From Syntrophaceae bacterium (GTDB taxonomy: Bacteria; Desulfobacterota; Syntrophia; Syntrophales; UBA2185), in NCBI GenBank assembly GCA_003508565.1, contig DNUI01000060.1, positions 1 to 14,944 on the forward strand: a DNA stretch of 14,944 nucleotides. The letters are read 5' to 3'. The notes beneath the pieces are model-generated. The model was given only the letters and a program-made list of their open reading frames with translations. It had not been told where the DNA came from and did not search any database. Position 1 is the stretch's first letter. The number at the start of each line of letters is the position of its first letter. Below, one piece after another: positions 7,501 through 14,548 of this stretch. The position numbers and the translations under genes were made by a program.

Positions 7501-7843
7501 CCGTCTTTCGTAGGTCTGCAAGCAGTCTGTCGATTCGACTCCCGTATGTGAATGATTCGTCAAACATGAAAATAATATCCGGAATATAGCGCAGTTTCAG
7601 CCTCTTCCCGAGCTCTCTCTTTAAAAAACCTGTCGCTCTTTCGAGGGCCGTTTTTAATTGAGGATCACATGTATCCTTGCCCATCTCAACATAGTATACT
7701 TTCGCAAGACGGAGATCATCTGTTAATTTTACTCCGGTAATTGTAACAGATTTAATTCGCGGATCTCTGATCTCTCTTAACAGAATATCCGAAATATCTG
7801 CCATAATTAGATCTGCTACGCGACTTGACCTTTTAATGCTCAT
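7481..7843 (-). CDS. rbfA: 30S ribosome-binding factor A
   Basis: RbfA is a small KH-like protein that binds the maturing 30S subunit near the 16S rRNA 5' domain and central pseudoknot. It aids late processing and is important in the cold. From the ATG at 7843 it has 120 residues and the usual features: KRSSRVADLI at the start, LLREIRDPRI (21-30), DDLRLAKVYY (42-51), and FLKRELGKRLKLRYIPDI (73-90) ending in FMFDESFTYG. The frame is open 25 codons further upstream, but 7843 has AGGA at 8-nt spacing and yields the canonical N-terminus. It overlaps ylxP upstream by 11 nt and nrnA downstream by 20 nt. Confidence 0.98.
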   Translation of the reverse strand: MSIKRSSRVADLIMADISDILLREIRDPRIKSVTITGVKLTDDLRLAKVYYVEMGKDTCDPQLKTALERATGFLKRELGKRLKLRYIPDIIFMFDESFTYGSRIDRLLADLRKTDEPHVE

Positions 7844-8168
7844 TATACTTATCCTCATATTCGAGGTGACCAATTGAATCAGGGAAGTTGGTGATTTCAA
7901 TTTTTGTATGTAAGACATCGGCGAGGTGAAGGTTGTCGATAAATTTCAAAACGTGGTCAACTTTTCCATTTATATAACGTCTGTCATTTCCTACTACACT
8001 GAACCCGATCTTAGCTCTTTTCCAGTGGTCATTATCCCCAATTTCTGCAATAGATATGTTGAATTCGTTTTGCGTCCGTTTTAGTATTCTATTAAGCACG
8101 CCTCTTTTTTCCTTCAGAGACCTGCTTTCGACGATCCATAATTCTATAATACCCGATCCAATAACCAT
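7833..8168 (-). CDS. ylxP: DUF503 family protein (YlxP-like)
   Basis: This 111-residue protein belongs to the DUF503/YlxP family, a small, conserved and poorly characterised group usually encoded between infB and rbfA. Published work on the Bacillus member suggests a ribosome-assembly role, but no activity is secure. Family signatures are visible: SRSLKEKRGVLNRIL (15-29), FNISIAEIGDNDHWKRAKIGFSVVGND (36-62) and ITNF near the C-terminus. It is a soluble, single-domain protein with no membrane segment. The start at ATG 8168 has no good Shine-Dalgarno sequence, and the gene is set apart from infB by a 229-nt repeat-bearing spacer, so its expression may differ from infB. It overlaps rbfA by 11 nt. 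Confidence 0.94.
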   Translation of the reverse strand: MVIGSGIIELWIVESRSLKEKRGVLNRILKRTQNEFNISIAEIGDNDHWKRAKIGFSVVGNDRRYINGKVDHVLKFIDNLHLADVLHTKIEITNFPDSIGHLEYEDKYNEH

Positions 8169-8184
8169 CTTTTTACTAAAGCCT

Positions 8185-8208
8185 AAATAAATTCGGATCT
8201 TCTCCGAA
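8185..8208 (-). terminator. weak hairpin with U-rich tail before ylxP
   Basis: On the minus strand TTCGGA-GAAGA-TCCGAA forms a perfect 6-bp stem with a 5-nt loop and is followed by TTTATTT. It ends 16 nt before the ylxP start codon. The stem is short and the U-run is interrupted, so at best it is a partial terminator or attenuator between infB and the ylxP-pnp part of the operon. It may also be incidental. Confidence 0.35.
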
Positions 8209-8224
8209 AAAGTTACTATCCTCT

Positions 8225-8391
8225 CCAGGATTCAAGGGCTCAAGGGATCGAGGGTTCGAGTGAAATACTAAGAGGCTGCAAGGATTTAAAGATTTGGCAG
8301 AAATCATATACATTGTATTTGGATATTTATATATAAAATCATTGAACAATAAACACTTGAACCATTTAATCCTTGAGCTCTCGAATCCTTG
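8225..8391. repeat. inverted-repeat element with octamer-built arms
   Basis: Two 38-bp arms, 8225-8262 and 8354-8391, are inverted copies matching at 29 of 38 positions with no gaps. They flank a 91-bp AT-rich centre. The left arm is visibly made of four consecutive octamers (consensus NTCRAGGG) from 8231 to 8262, and the right arm shows the same periodicity in reverse. A degenerate third copy lies inside at about 8278-8296. A plus-strand transcript would pair better (29 Watson-Crick plus 4 G-U) than the operon's own minus-strand RNA. There is no open frame of note. The element occupies most of the 229-nt infB-ylxP gap. I see no target-site duplication. It could be a REP/MITE-like dispersed element, but copy number cannot be seen here. 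Confidence 0.7.
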
Positions 8392-8397
8392 TCTCTT

Positions 8398-11109
8398 TTA
8401 CAGTTTTCTCTCCACCTTTTCATGGGTGTAAGCTTCGATAATATCGCCTGTTTTGATATCATTGAAGCCCTCAATGCCGATGCCGCATTCAAATCCTGTA
8501 GATACCTCTTTGACATCATCTTTAAACCGCCTGAGGGAGAGTACTCTGCTGTTATAGACCACTACACCATCTCTCACCAATCGGAGATTGGCGCTCCTCG
8601 TAATCTTGCCATCTGTCACATAGCTTCCGGCAATGGTTCCGATTTTGGGAACTCTGAAAATTTCCCGTACTTCCGCTCGACCGATGTCTATTTCTTTATA
8701 CACAGGTTCGAGAAGTCCTTCCATGGCGGCTTTAATATCTCCAATGACGTCATATATGATGTCGTATAATTTAATTTCGATGCCCTCCTGTTCGGCCATG
8801 TCAATTACTCTGGCATCCGGGCGGACATTGAACCCTATTATAACAGCATTGGAAGCCGATGCGAGGAGAACATCTGTTTCTGTGATTGTCCCCGTAGAAC
8901 TGTGAATAATTTTCACTTTGATATCCGATGTGCCTAGCTTGGTTAAGGCATCAAATAAAGCTTCTATGGAACCTTGCACATCTCCTTTTATTATGACATT
9001 AAGTTCTTTAACTCCCTCTTTAATTTTCTCATACAATTGTTCAAGGGTGATTTTTGATGATTTGGTTAGCTCCCGTTCCCGCTCCTTTCTATTCCAGTAT
9101 TCTCCAATATTACGTGCCTTTTTTTCATCCTCAACACATATGAATTCTGTACTTACTTGGGGAACTTTTGAAAACCCGATCACCTCCACCGGCATGGACG
9201 GCCCAGCCTCTTTTACTCGCTCTCCCTGATCGTTAATCAAGGCTCTGGCCTTGCCAAATTCTGTTTTAGAGACAAATGCGTCTCCCTCTCTCAGGGTACC
9301 TTCCTGGATCAGCACCGTCGCCACTGGTCCGCGCCCGCGATCAAGTTTCGCTTCAATTATAATACCCCTGGCAGGTCGGATCGGGTCGGCGCGTAAATCC
9401 ATAACATCAGCCTGAAGAAGGATCATTTCCAGGAGTTCTTCTATACCTTCTTTTTTCTTGGCTGATACTTCACAATATATTGTTTCTCCACCCCAATCTT
9501 CGGGTAAGAGATTGTAGTCAGCTAAGACTTGTTTAATCTTCCCAGGATCGGCCCCTGGTTTGTCGATCTTATTGACAGCCACGATAATGGGAACTCCTGC
9601 TACCCGCGCGTGATTAATTGCCTCTATCGTCTGATCCTTTACTCCGTCATCGGCTGCGACTACGAGCACAACAATATCAGTCACATGAGCTCCTCTTGCT
9701 CTCATCGCAGTGAATGCTTCATGGCCGGGAGTGTCAAGGAACACGATATCTCTATCTTTAATGTGGACATGATATGCTCCTATAGCCTGAGTAATACCTC
9801 CTACCTCGCCAGCGATGACATTTGTTTGTCGTATAGCGTCTAAAAGAGACGTTTTCCCGTGGTCAACATGTCCCATAATAGTTACAACAGGCGCCCTCGT
9901 TTTCAGATTTTCTGAAGCGGAGTCTACTTTTTGAAGGGACTCATCATATTCAGCGCCGACCGGCTCAACCTGATATCCAAATTCTCCGGCAATGAGAGTC
10001 GCTGCATCACACTCTATAGCCTGGTTTATAGTAACCATCAAACCCAGTCCGATGAGCTTATTAATAACTTCGCTTGCTTTAACGCCCATTTTTTTTGCAA
10101 GTTCACCAACGGTTATTACTTCACCTACTTTTATTCTCCTTTTAATTGCCTTTGGTGTAGTGATGGCCGTCTTTTTCATTTTTGTGGTGACAGGTCTTTT
10201 GCCTTCCTTCCATTTGATGATCCTTTCATCTCTATCTAGGTCTTCACGCCTGTCTTTTTTATCGACGAGCTTTTTGATAAAAGCCTTTTTCCGTGCCGAA
10301 GGAAGTTCTTCCATCACCACTTCTACGGGTTTTTTCCCTTTTATTTTAGGTTTTTCTGGTTCCCACTGGGCTGGTTTTTCGACTGCTTTAGCTGGGGTAA
10401 TTTCCTTGACGATCTTCAATTCGGGCTTTTTGGGGATATCTTTCTTGACTTCTATGACAGGTTCTTTGGGGACCCGAGGGGGCGCTACCTCTTTCTTCAC
10501 TTCTTTTTTCAGGGTCTCTTTTGTTTCTGTCGGCGGTGTGGGAGGAGGAACAACCGGTAACGGCGGCGTTTTTTCAACAGGTTCCACCTTCTTTTTTGGC
10601 TTCATGGGAAGCTCTTCAACTACCGCTGGTTTTTTCGGGATTTCTGCCCTCACTTCAACCGGGGATTCCGTCGGTTTTGCAACATCAATCGGCGCAGCTT
10701 CTTCCGGAACAGTTTTAGGGGGTATTACTTCAACCGGGGCTGCAGGTTTAGATGGTACTTCCTTTGGAATGACCTTTTCTATTTTTACATCTCTCTCTAC
10801 GATTGGTTCACTTTTCTCCTCTTCAGGCTTGATGATAATTTCTGCCTCAACAGGCGGAGGTTCCGGCGTTACTTCTTCAACAACAGGACGCACAGCCCGT
10901 CTTCTGATGACAGTAGACTTTATTCTTTGCTCGACCATTTCACGGGGTTCACCTAATTGAAATTCCATGCGGACTTTCTCCACGTCGTTGTCCTCGAGGC
11001 CACTCGATGGGGATTTTACAGCAATGCCAAGCTTTTCCAAGCGAGAGATAAGCTCTTTGTTGTCGATGCATAGCTCTTTGGCCAACTCGTAAACTCTTTT
11101 CTTAGTCAT
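8398..11109 (-). CDS. infB: translation initiation factor IF-2
   Basis: IF2 is the GTPase that brings fMet-tRNA to the 30S P site and promotes 50S joining. The 903 residues comprise an N-terminal IF2N module (about 1-50) and a long Pro/Lys/Glu/Val-rich linker (about 65-325). A second IF2N-like module follows (about 327-383). The G domain carries GHVDHGKT (413-420), GGIT (437-440), DTPGH (459-463), NKID (513-516) and SAKK (549-552). Domains II, III and IV follow; the fMet-tRNA-binding C-terminus ends in ECGIGIEGFNDIKTGDIIEAY (874-894). ATG 11109 has GAGGG at 8-nt spacing. The gene follows nusA by 56 nt without the ylxR/ylxQ genes seen in Firmicutes. The biased linker creates a long artefactual open frame on the other strand. 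Confidence 0.99.
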   Translation of the reverse strand: MTKKRVYELAKELCIDNKELISRLEKLGIAVKSPSSGLEDNDVEKVRMEFQLGEPREMVEQRIKSTVIRRRAVRPVVEEVTPEPPPVEAEIIIKPEEEKSEPIVERDVKIEKVIPKEVPSKPAAPVEVIPPKTVPEEAAPIDVAKPTESPVEVRAEIPKKPAVVEELPMKPKKKVEPVEKTPPLPVVPPPTPPTETKETLKKEVKKEVAPPRVPKEPVIEVKKDIPKKPELKIVKEITPAKAVEKPAQWEPEKPKIKGKKPVEVVMEELPSARKKAFIKKLVDKKDRREDLDRDERIIKWKEGKRPVTTKMKKTAITTPKAIKRRIKVGEVITVGELAKKMGVKASEVINKLIGLGLMVTINQAIECDAATLIAGEFGYQVEPVGAEYDESLQKVDSASENLKTRAPVVTIMGHVDHGKTSLLDAIRQTNVIAGEVGGITQAIGAYHVHIKDRDIVFLDTPGHEAFTAMRARGAHVTDIVVLVVAADDGVKDQTIEAINHARVAGVPIIVAVNKIDKPGADPGKIKQVLADYNLLPEDWGGETIYCEVSAKKKEGIEELLEMILLQADVMDLRADPIRPARGIIIEAKLDRGRGPVATVLIQEGTLREGDAFVSKTEFGKARALINDQGERVKEAGPSMPVEVIGFSKVPQVSTEFICVEDEKKARNIGEYWNRKERERELTKSSKITLEQLYEKIKEGVKELNVIIKGDVQGSIEALFDALTKLGTSDIKVKIIHSSTGTITETDVLLASASNAVIIGFNVRPDARVIDMAEQEGIEIKLYDIIYDVIGDIKAAMEGLLEPVYKEIDIGRAEVREIFRVPKIGTIAGSYVTDGKITRSANLRLVRDGVVVYNSRVLSLRRFKDDVKEVSTGFECGIGIEGFNDIKTGDIIEAYTHEKVERKL

Positions 11110-11165
11110 TCTTGAAACCCTCGTATATAGTTCTAATAGTTTCTACAAAAAAAGGCTGTCGCACT

Positions 11166-12449
11166 TTATTTAAAAGATTTCGCATTCAATTCGGGTGATT
11201 TTTTCCCACTTGTCTCTTCCATAATTTTGACTGCCGCTTCAATCCAATGTGATGCGCTTTTTTCTCCCACCCCCTGAATCGAGGAGAGCATCTCAGGATC
11301 GGTTGCCGCAATCATGGCGATGCTTTTAAATCCCTCGCCATATAATCTTTCCGCCATAGCCTCGCCAATGCCGGGAATTTTCATGAGTGATTTATATCCC
11401 TCTTCCTCCTGTGACGAAGCCATGGATTCACTCTTTACATCGACCTTCCAGCCCGTCAATTTAACGGCCAGTCTGACATTCTGTCCATTTTTTCCGATTG
11501 CTAAAGACAGTTGATCATCTGGGACGATTACTTCCATAGAACGATTTTCTTCATCCATAATGACCCGGTTAACCTTAGCCGGTGAGAGGGCAGAGCAGAC
11601 ATACGCAGCGTTATCCACAGAGTATGGAACGATATCAATCTTCTCACCCCGCAATTCCTGCACCACGCTCTGTACCCGGGAACCCCTCATACCAACACAG
11701 GCTCCCACCGGATCAATATCTTTATCCTTTGTTCTCACGGAGATTTTGGCGCGTTTCCCTGGTTCTCTTGCCACATTGATAATCTCGATCAGTCCCTCAG
11801 CTATCTCCGGTACCTCCACTTCAAAAAGGGATTTGAGAAAGCCCGGATGTGTTCTGGATAGAATGATTTGTGGGCCTTTTGATATCCTTTTGACATCGCA
11901 CACATATGCCCTCACTCTATCTCCACGCTTGTAGACTTCCCGATAAATTTGTTCCGATGTCGGTATCACACCTTCAGCACGGCCTACATTCACGATAATA
12001 TTCCCGCCATCGAATCTTTGCACAAAACCGCTGATCAGTTCACCTTTTTTATCCTTGTATTCTTCATAGACATTATCACGTTCTGCATCCTTAACCTTTT
12101 GAATAATTATCTGTTTGGCTGTCTGAACAGCTATTCTGCCAAAGGTACTGGTCTCTATTTTCATACCAAGACTGTCTCCCTGCTGTGCCTCATCATCTAA
12201 GCTTCGCCGTGCCTCTGCTAACGAAACCTGAACATCGGGGTCCAGTACTTTATCGACTACAGTCTTGAACTGAAATACCTCTATTTCTCCTGCGTCCTCA
12301 TTATAATGGGCCTCTATATCTACATGGGCACCCAATTTTTTCCGCGCAGCGGTTAACATGGCAGTTTCCAACGCTTCTATAATAACGCCTTTGTCTATAC
12401 CTCTATCCTTACCCATCTGCTCTATCAGACGTTTAAGTTCTGGTAACAT
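11166..12449 (-). CDS. nusA: transcription termination/antitermination factor NusA
   Basis: NusA binds RNA polymerase, modulates pausing, and takes part in intrinsic and Rho-dependent termination and in rRNA antitermination. The 427-residue protein has the polymerase-binding N-terminal domain (about 1-125). Next are an S1 domain (about 136-200: GELISGFVQRFDGGNIIVNVG) and KH1 with DPVGACVGMRGSRVQ (246-260). KH2 has SLAIGKNGQNVRLAVKLTGW (315-334). A C-terminal helix-hairpin-helix pair follows (about 352-410: LMKIPGIGEAMAERL, then IQGVGEKSASHW). It lacks the duplicated acidic-repeat tail of E. coli NusA (495 residues). ATG 12449 has a strong GGAGGA at 8-nt spacing, located within the 23-nt rimP-nusA gap. 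The intrinsic terminator ahead of rimP raises the possibility that NusA influences its own operon. Confidence 0.98.
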   Translation of the reverse strand: MLPELKRLIEQMGKDRGIDKGVIIEALETAMLTAARKKLGAHVDIEAHYNEDAGEIEVFQFKTVVDKVLDPDVQVSLAEARRSLDDEAQQGDSLGMKIETSTFGRIAVQTAKQIIIQKVKDAERDNVYEEYKDKKGELISGFVQRFDGGNIIVNVGRAEGVIPTSEQIYREVYKRGDRVRAYVCDVKRISKGPQIILSRTHPGFLKSLFEVEVPEIAEGLIEIINVAREPGKRAKISVRTKDKDIDPVGACVGMRGSRVQSVVQELRGEKIDIVPYSVDNAAYVCSALSPAKVNRVIMDEENRSMEVIVPDDQLSLAIGKNGQNVRLAVKLTGWKVDVKSESMASSQEEEGYKSLMKIPGIGEAMAERLYGEGFKSIAMIAATDPEMLSSIQGVGEKSASHWIEAAVKIMEETSGKKSPELNAKSFK

Positions 12450-12472
12450 TGAGAGTATCCTCCATAGTTATA

Positions 12473-12952
12473 TCAAAATTCATACTCAAGATGTGCCTTT
12501 ACTACCAAATCCTTCGGTATCCGATAAATATTTCCCGAAACATCGACAAGCAAAGTCTTCCTGCCGTTTTCATCCAGGTAATCGATTAATTTCCCCCGGA
12601 AATTCTTTATGCCTTCTATCTTTTCGCCCACTCTGACATGGACCTTATACCCTATATATTTAATATAATCCTTGTCTCGCGTAAGCGGTCGATCCAGACC
12701 TGGAGAAGAGACTTCCAGAGTGTAAGGCCCGGGGGGGACATCATGAACATCAAGGAGATCGCCTGCTTGTTTGCTAATTTCAGAACAATCATTTATAGTT
12801 ACGCCGCCATCCTTGTCTATGTATATTTTCACCAGCCAGCGGGATTTCATTTTCAGGCATTCGATGTCAATCAGTTCCATATTTTCCGAATCGAGCAGGG
12901 GCTCAATGAGCCGCCGCATTTCTTCCTGATATGTGTGCATTGCCTCAGTCAT
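12473..12952 (-). CDS. rimP: ribosome maturation factor RimP
   Basis: RimP binds free 30S subunits and is needed for proper assembly of their 3' domain. The 159-residue protein has the two-domain fold expected of the family. The N-terminal alpha/beta domain includes VKIYIDKDGGVTINDCSEIS (41-60) and the hallmark LEVSSPGLDRPL (79-90). The C-terminal SH3-like barrel spans about 95-159 (GYKVHVRV, then FRGKLIDY). ATG 12952 is taken as the start. It has only a weak Shine-Dalgarno sequence (AAGG at about 11 nt), and a second ATG five codons in is an alternative. It is the first protein gene after the tRNA-Gly and its terminator, and leads the nusA-infB operon as in many bacteria. Confidence 0.96.
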   Translation of the reverse strand: MTEAMHTYQEEMRRLIEPLLDSENMELIDIECLKMKSRWLVKIYIDKDGGVTINDCSEISKQAGDLLDVHDVPPGPYTLEVSSPGLDRPLTRDKDYIKYIGYKVHVRVGEKIEGIKNFRGKLIDYLDENGRKTLLVDVSGNIYRIPKDLVVKAHLEYEF

Positions 12953-12972
12953 TTTCTTCTATGCCTTTTTGG

Positions 12973-12998
12973 AAAAAAAAAGTGGGCATCTGCCCACT
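12973..12998 (-). terminator. intrinsic terminator/attenuator between tRNA-Gly and rimP
   Basis: On the minus strand AGTGGGCA-GA-TGCCCACT is a perfect 8-bp inverted repeat (effectively a 7-bp GC-rich stem with a 4-nt loop), followed directly by eight T residues. This is a textbook Rho-independent terminator. It ends only 20 nt before the rimP start codon, so it would end the tRNA transcript, and the downstream operon would need read-through or its own promoter. A second weak stem (TCATC/GATGA, 13019-12998) abuts and overlaps it by one base. Confidence 0.88.
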
Positions 12999-13101
12999 CA
13001 TCACGTACGTACAAGATGATTTTCAGGTAATTCCTAACATATAAAAATACCCATTGCAAGAGAAAATATAGGATTTATAAGGGGAGACAGCATTAAAAAA
13101 C

Positions 13102-13176
13102 TGGAGCGGGCGATGGGAGTTGAACCCACGACGTTCAGCTTGGGAAGCTGACATTCTACCGCTGAATTACGCCCGC
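13102..13176 (-). tRNA. tRNA-Gly, anticodon CCC
   Basis: A complete cloverleaf is readable on the minus strand. The 7-bp acceptor stem is GCGGGCG/CGCCCGC, with U73 and an encoded CCA at 13104-13102. The anticodon arm GTCAGC-TTCCCAA-GCTGAC gives anticodon CCC, which reads GGG glycine codons. The T arm is GTGGG-TTCAACT-CCCAT, with one G-U pair. The D arm contains the expected AGCGGTAGA. U73 is the usual bacterial glycine discriminator. The sequence resembles E. coli tRNA-Gly(CCC). It occupies the place that initiator tRNA metY holds in front of rimP in enterobacteria, with its own promoter upstream and a terminator downstream. Confidence 0.98.
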
Positions 13177-13224
13177 TCAGAATAGGCATTCAGAAACCAG
13201 ATGAATATCGGAGTAGCACGGAGC

Positions 13225-13252
13225 ATCTTAAACATCAGGGATTTTTTGTCAA
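13225..13252 (-). promoter_or_regulatory. sigma70-type promoter for tRNA-Gly and probably the rimP operon
   Basis: On the minus strand a perfect -35 TTGACA (13252-13247) is followed after 16 nt by TAAGAT (13230-13225), four of six matches to the -10 consensus. An A-rich run lies just upstream of the -35, like an UP element. A GC-containing discriminator (GCTCCG) follows the -10, as is common at stable-RNA promoters. Transcription would begin near 13218, about 40 nt before the tRNA. The -35 hexamer includes the hisD stop codon. Confidence 0.7.
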
Positions 13253-14547
13253 GATTTTTTTCGCGACAACCTTTTTTCGATAGACCTGCAGTGCGCTTCA
13301 AGTCCTTCCATTTCTGCAAAGCGGGCTGCCTGTTTCCCATATTTTCTTAGTGATTCTGAGGAGAAAAAAAGCACACTACTTCGTTTCACAAAATCGTAGA
13401 CTCCTAGGGGTGAGGAGAATCTCGCCGTGCCGCCTGTAGGAAGGATATGGTTCGGCCCGGCGATGTAGTCTCCTATGGCTTCCGGTGTGTTGTTCCCCAG
13501 AAAAACAGCCCCGGCATGTTTTATTTTGGCGAGCAACTCCCGTGGATTCCCCACCATCAACTCCAGGTGTTCAGGGGCGAAGCGGTCCACCACCGAAACA
13601 GCCTCGTCCATATCTTTGGTGACGATGATGGCTCCAAAATCTTTCAAGGCACACGCCGCAATGGCATTTCTCTTAAGACCGGCAAGCTGCGTTTCCATTT
13701 CGGAGGCCACTTCTTTGGCAAGGTTTTTGTCCGGCGTGACACAAATGGCGCTCGCCATTTCATCATGTTCCGCCTGTGAGAGCATATCAGCGGCAATGAA
13801 AGACGCGTCTGCTGTTGTGTCGGCGATGATGAGAACCTCGCTGGGACCCGCGAGCATATCAATCGCAACCTGACCGTATACCATTTTTTTTGCTGCCGTA
13901 ACATACGCATTGCCCGGCCCAACTATCTTATCCACCTTGGGTATCGTCTCGGTACCATAAGCCAAGGCGGCTATGGCCTGTGCGCCGCCAATCTTGAATA
14001 CTTTTGTAATACCACACAGTTTTGCAGCTGCGGCTATGAGGGGATTTACTTTCGCATCTTTGGACGGCGTAACCAGGATTATCTCACGCACACCGGCGAT
14101 TTGTGCTGGAACAGAGGCCATGATAACCGTGGATGGGTAGGATGCAAGACCCCCCGGTGTATAAATGCCGACCCTCTCCAGCGGCAATACCCTTTGTCCC
14201 AGTTCAGTGCCGTCTTCATCGGTATAGAACCAGTCTTCAAGGTGCTGTTTCCGGTGGAATTTTTCGATGCGCTCAGCCGCCAGTTTCAGAATGGCGTAAT
14301 CCTGCGGAGGTATACGCAGGATGGCATCCTCTATTTCTTCGGGAGAAACGGCGGCGTTACGAGTCGTCAGTTGATAGCCGTCTAATGCTTTGGTATGCGC
14401 AAAGAGGGCTTCATCGCCTCGCGCGGCGACGTCGTCAACGATATTTTTTACGGTTTCCCATATTTTCTGATCAAAAATCTTGCCGCGATTTCTAATCTGA
14501 GAAAATGTATCTTCGAAAGCGGCTTCGTCCGTAGAGAGAATTCTCAT
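13249..14547 (-). CDS. hisD: histidinol dehydrogenase
   Basis: HisD carries out the last two steps of histidine synthesis, oxidising L-histidinol to L-histidine through the aldehyde with two NAD+, as a zinc-dependent homodimer. From ATG 14547 the protein has 432 residues, about the family norm. Residues equivalent to E. coli are all present at near-identical numbers: zinc ligands Gln258 and His261 (SQAEHD), Asp360 (AIGDY) and His419 (LEAHC), and the catalytic pair Glu326-His327 in FAPEHLE. NAD-site stretches ERVGIYTPGG (124-133) and KIVGPGNAYV (207-216) are clear. The frame also reaches a TTG at 14559, but the ATG is preferred. No other his genes are adjacent; it follows murA almost directly. 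Its stop codon lies within the next promoter. Confidence 0.98.
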   Translation of the reverse strand: MRILSTDEAAFEDTFSQIRNRGKIFDQKIWETVKNIVDDVAARGDEALFAHTKALDGYQLTTRNAAVSPEEIEDAILRIPPQDYAILKLAAERIEKFHRKQHLEDWFYTDEDGTELGQRVLPLERVGIYTPGGLASYPSTVIMASVPAQIAGVREIILVTPSKDAKVNPLIAAAAKLCGITKVFKIGGAQAIAALAYGTETIPKVDKIVGPGNAYVTAAKKMVYGQVAIDMLAGPSEVLIIADTTADASFIAADMLSQAEHDEMASAICVTPDKNLAKEVASEMETQLAGLKRNAIAACALKDFGAIIVTKDMDEAVSVVDRFAPEHLELMVGNPRELLAKIKHAGAVFLGNNTPEAIGDYIAGPNHILPTGGTARFSSPLGVYDFVKRSSVLFFSSESLRKYGKQAARFAEMEGLEAHCRSIEKRLSRKKS

Positions 14548-14548
14548 C

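Noticed and set aside
7501..7563. N-terminal extension of nrnA to a TTG at 7563
   Set aside because: It would overlap rbfA by 83 nt, uses a rare start codon, and the family normally begins close to the MNRMLNSII sequence at 7500.
7844..7918. 25-residue N-terminal extension of rbfA
   Set aside because: The ATG at 7843 has an ideal AGGA at 8-nt spacing and gives the canonical RbfA N-terminus; the extension overlaps ylxP heavily.
8304..8519. 71-codon minus-strand frame spanning the end of infB and the repeat spacer
   Set aside because: It overlaps the infB C-terminus in another frame, has no Shine-Dalgarno sequence or recognisable protein features, and runs through the repeat.
9992..10960. 322-codon plus-strand open frame opposite infB
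   Set aside because: It lies antisense to the Pro/Lys/Glu/Val-rich IF2 linker. Its low-complexity Ser/Thr/Gly/Phe composition is what the reverse complement of such codons yields, so it is a shadow.
11140..11165. T-run after nusA as a terminator
   Set aside because: Seven T residues occur on the minus strand, but no stable hairpin precedes them, and infB follows closely in the same operon.
13003..13010. ACGTACGT palindrome between tRNA-Gly and rimP
   Set aside because: An isolated 8-bp palindrome with no partner copy; possible operator-like sites cannot be told from chance.
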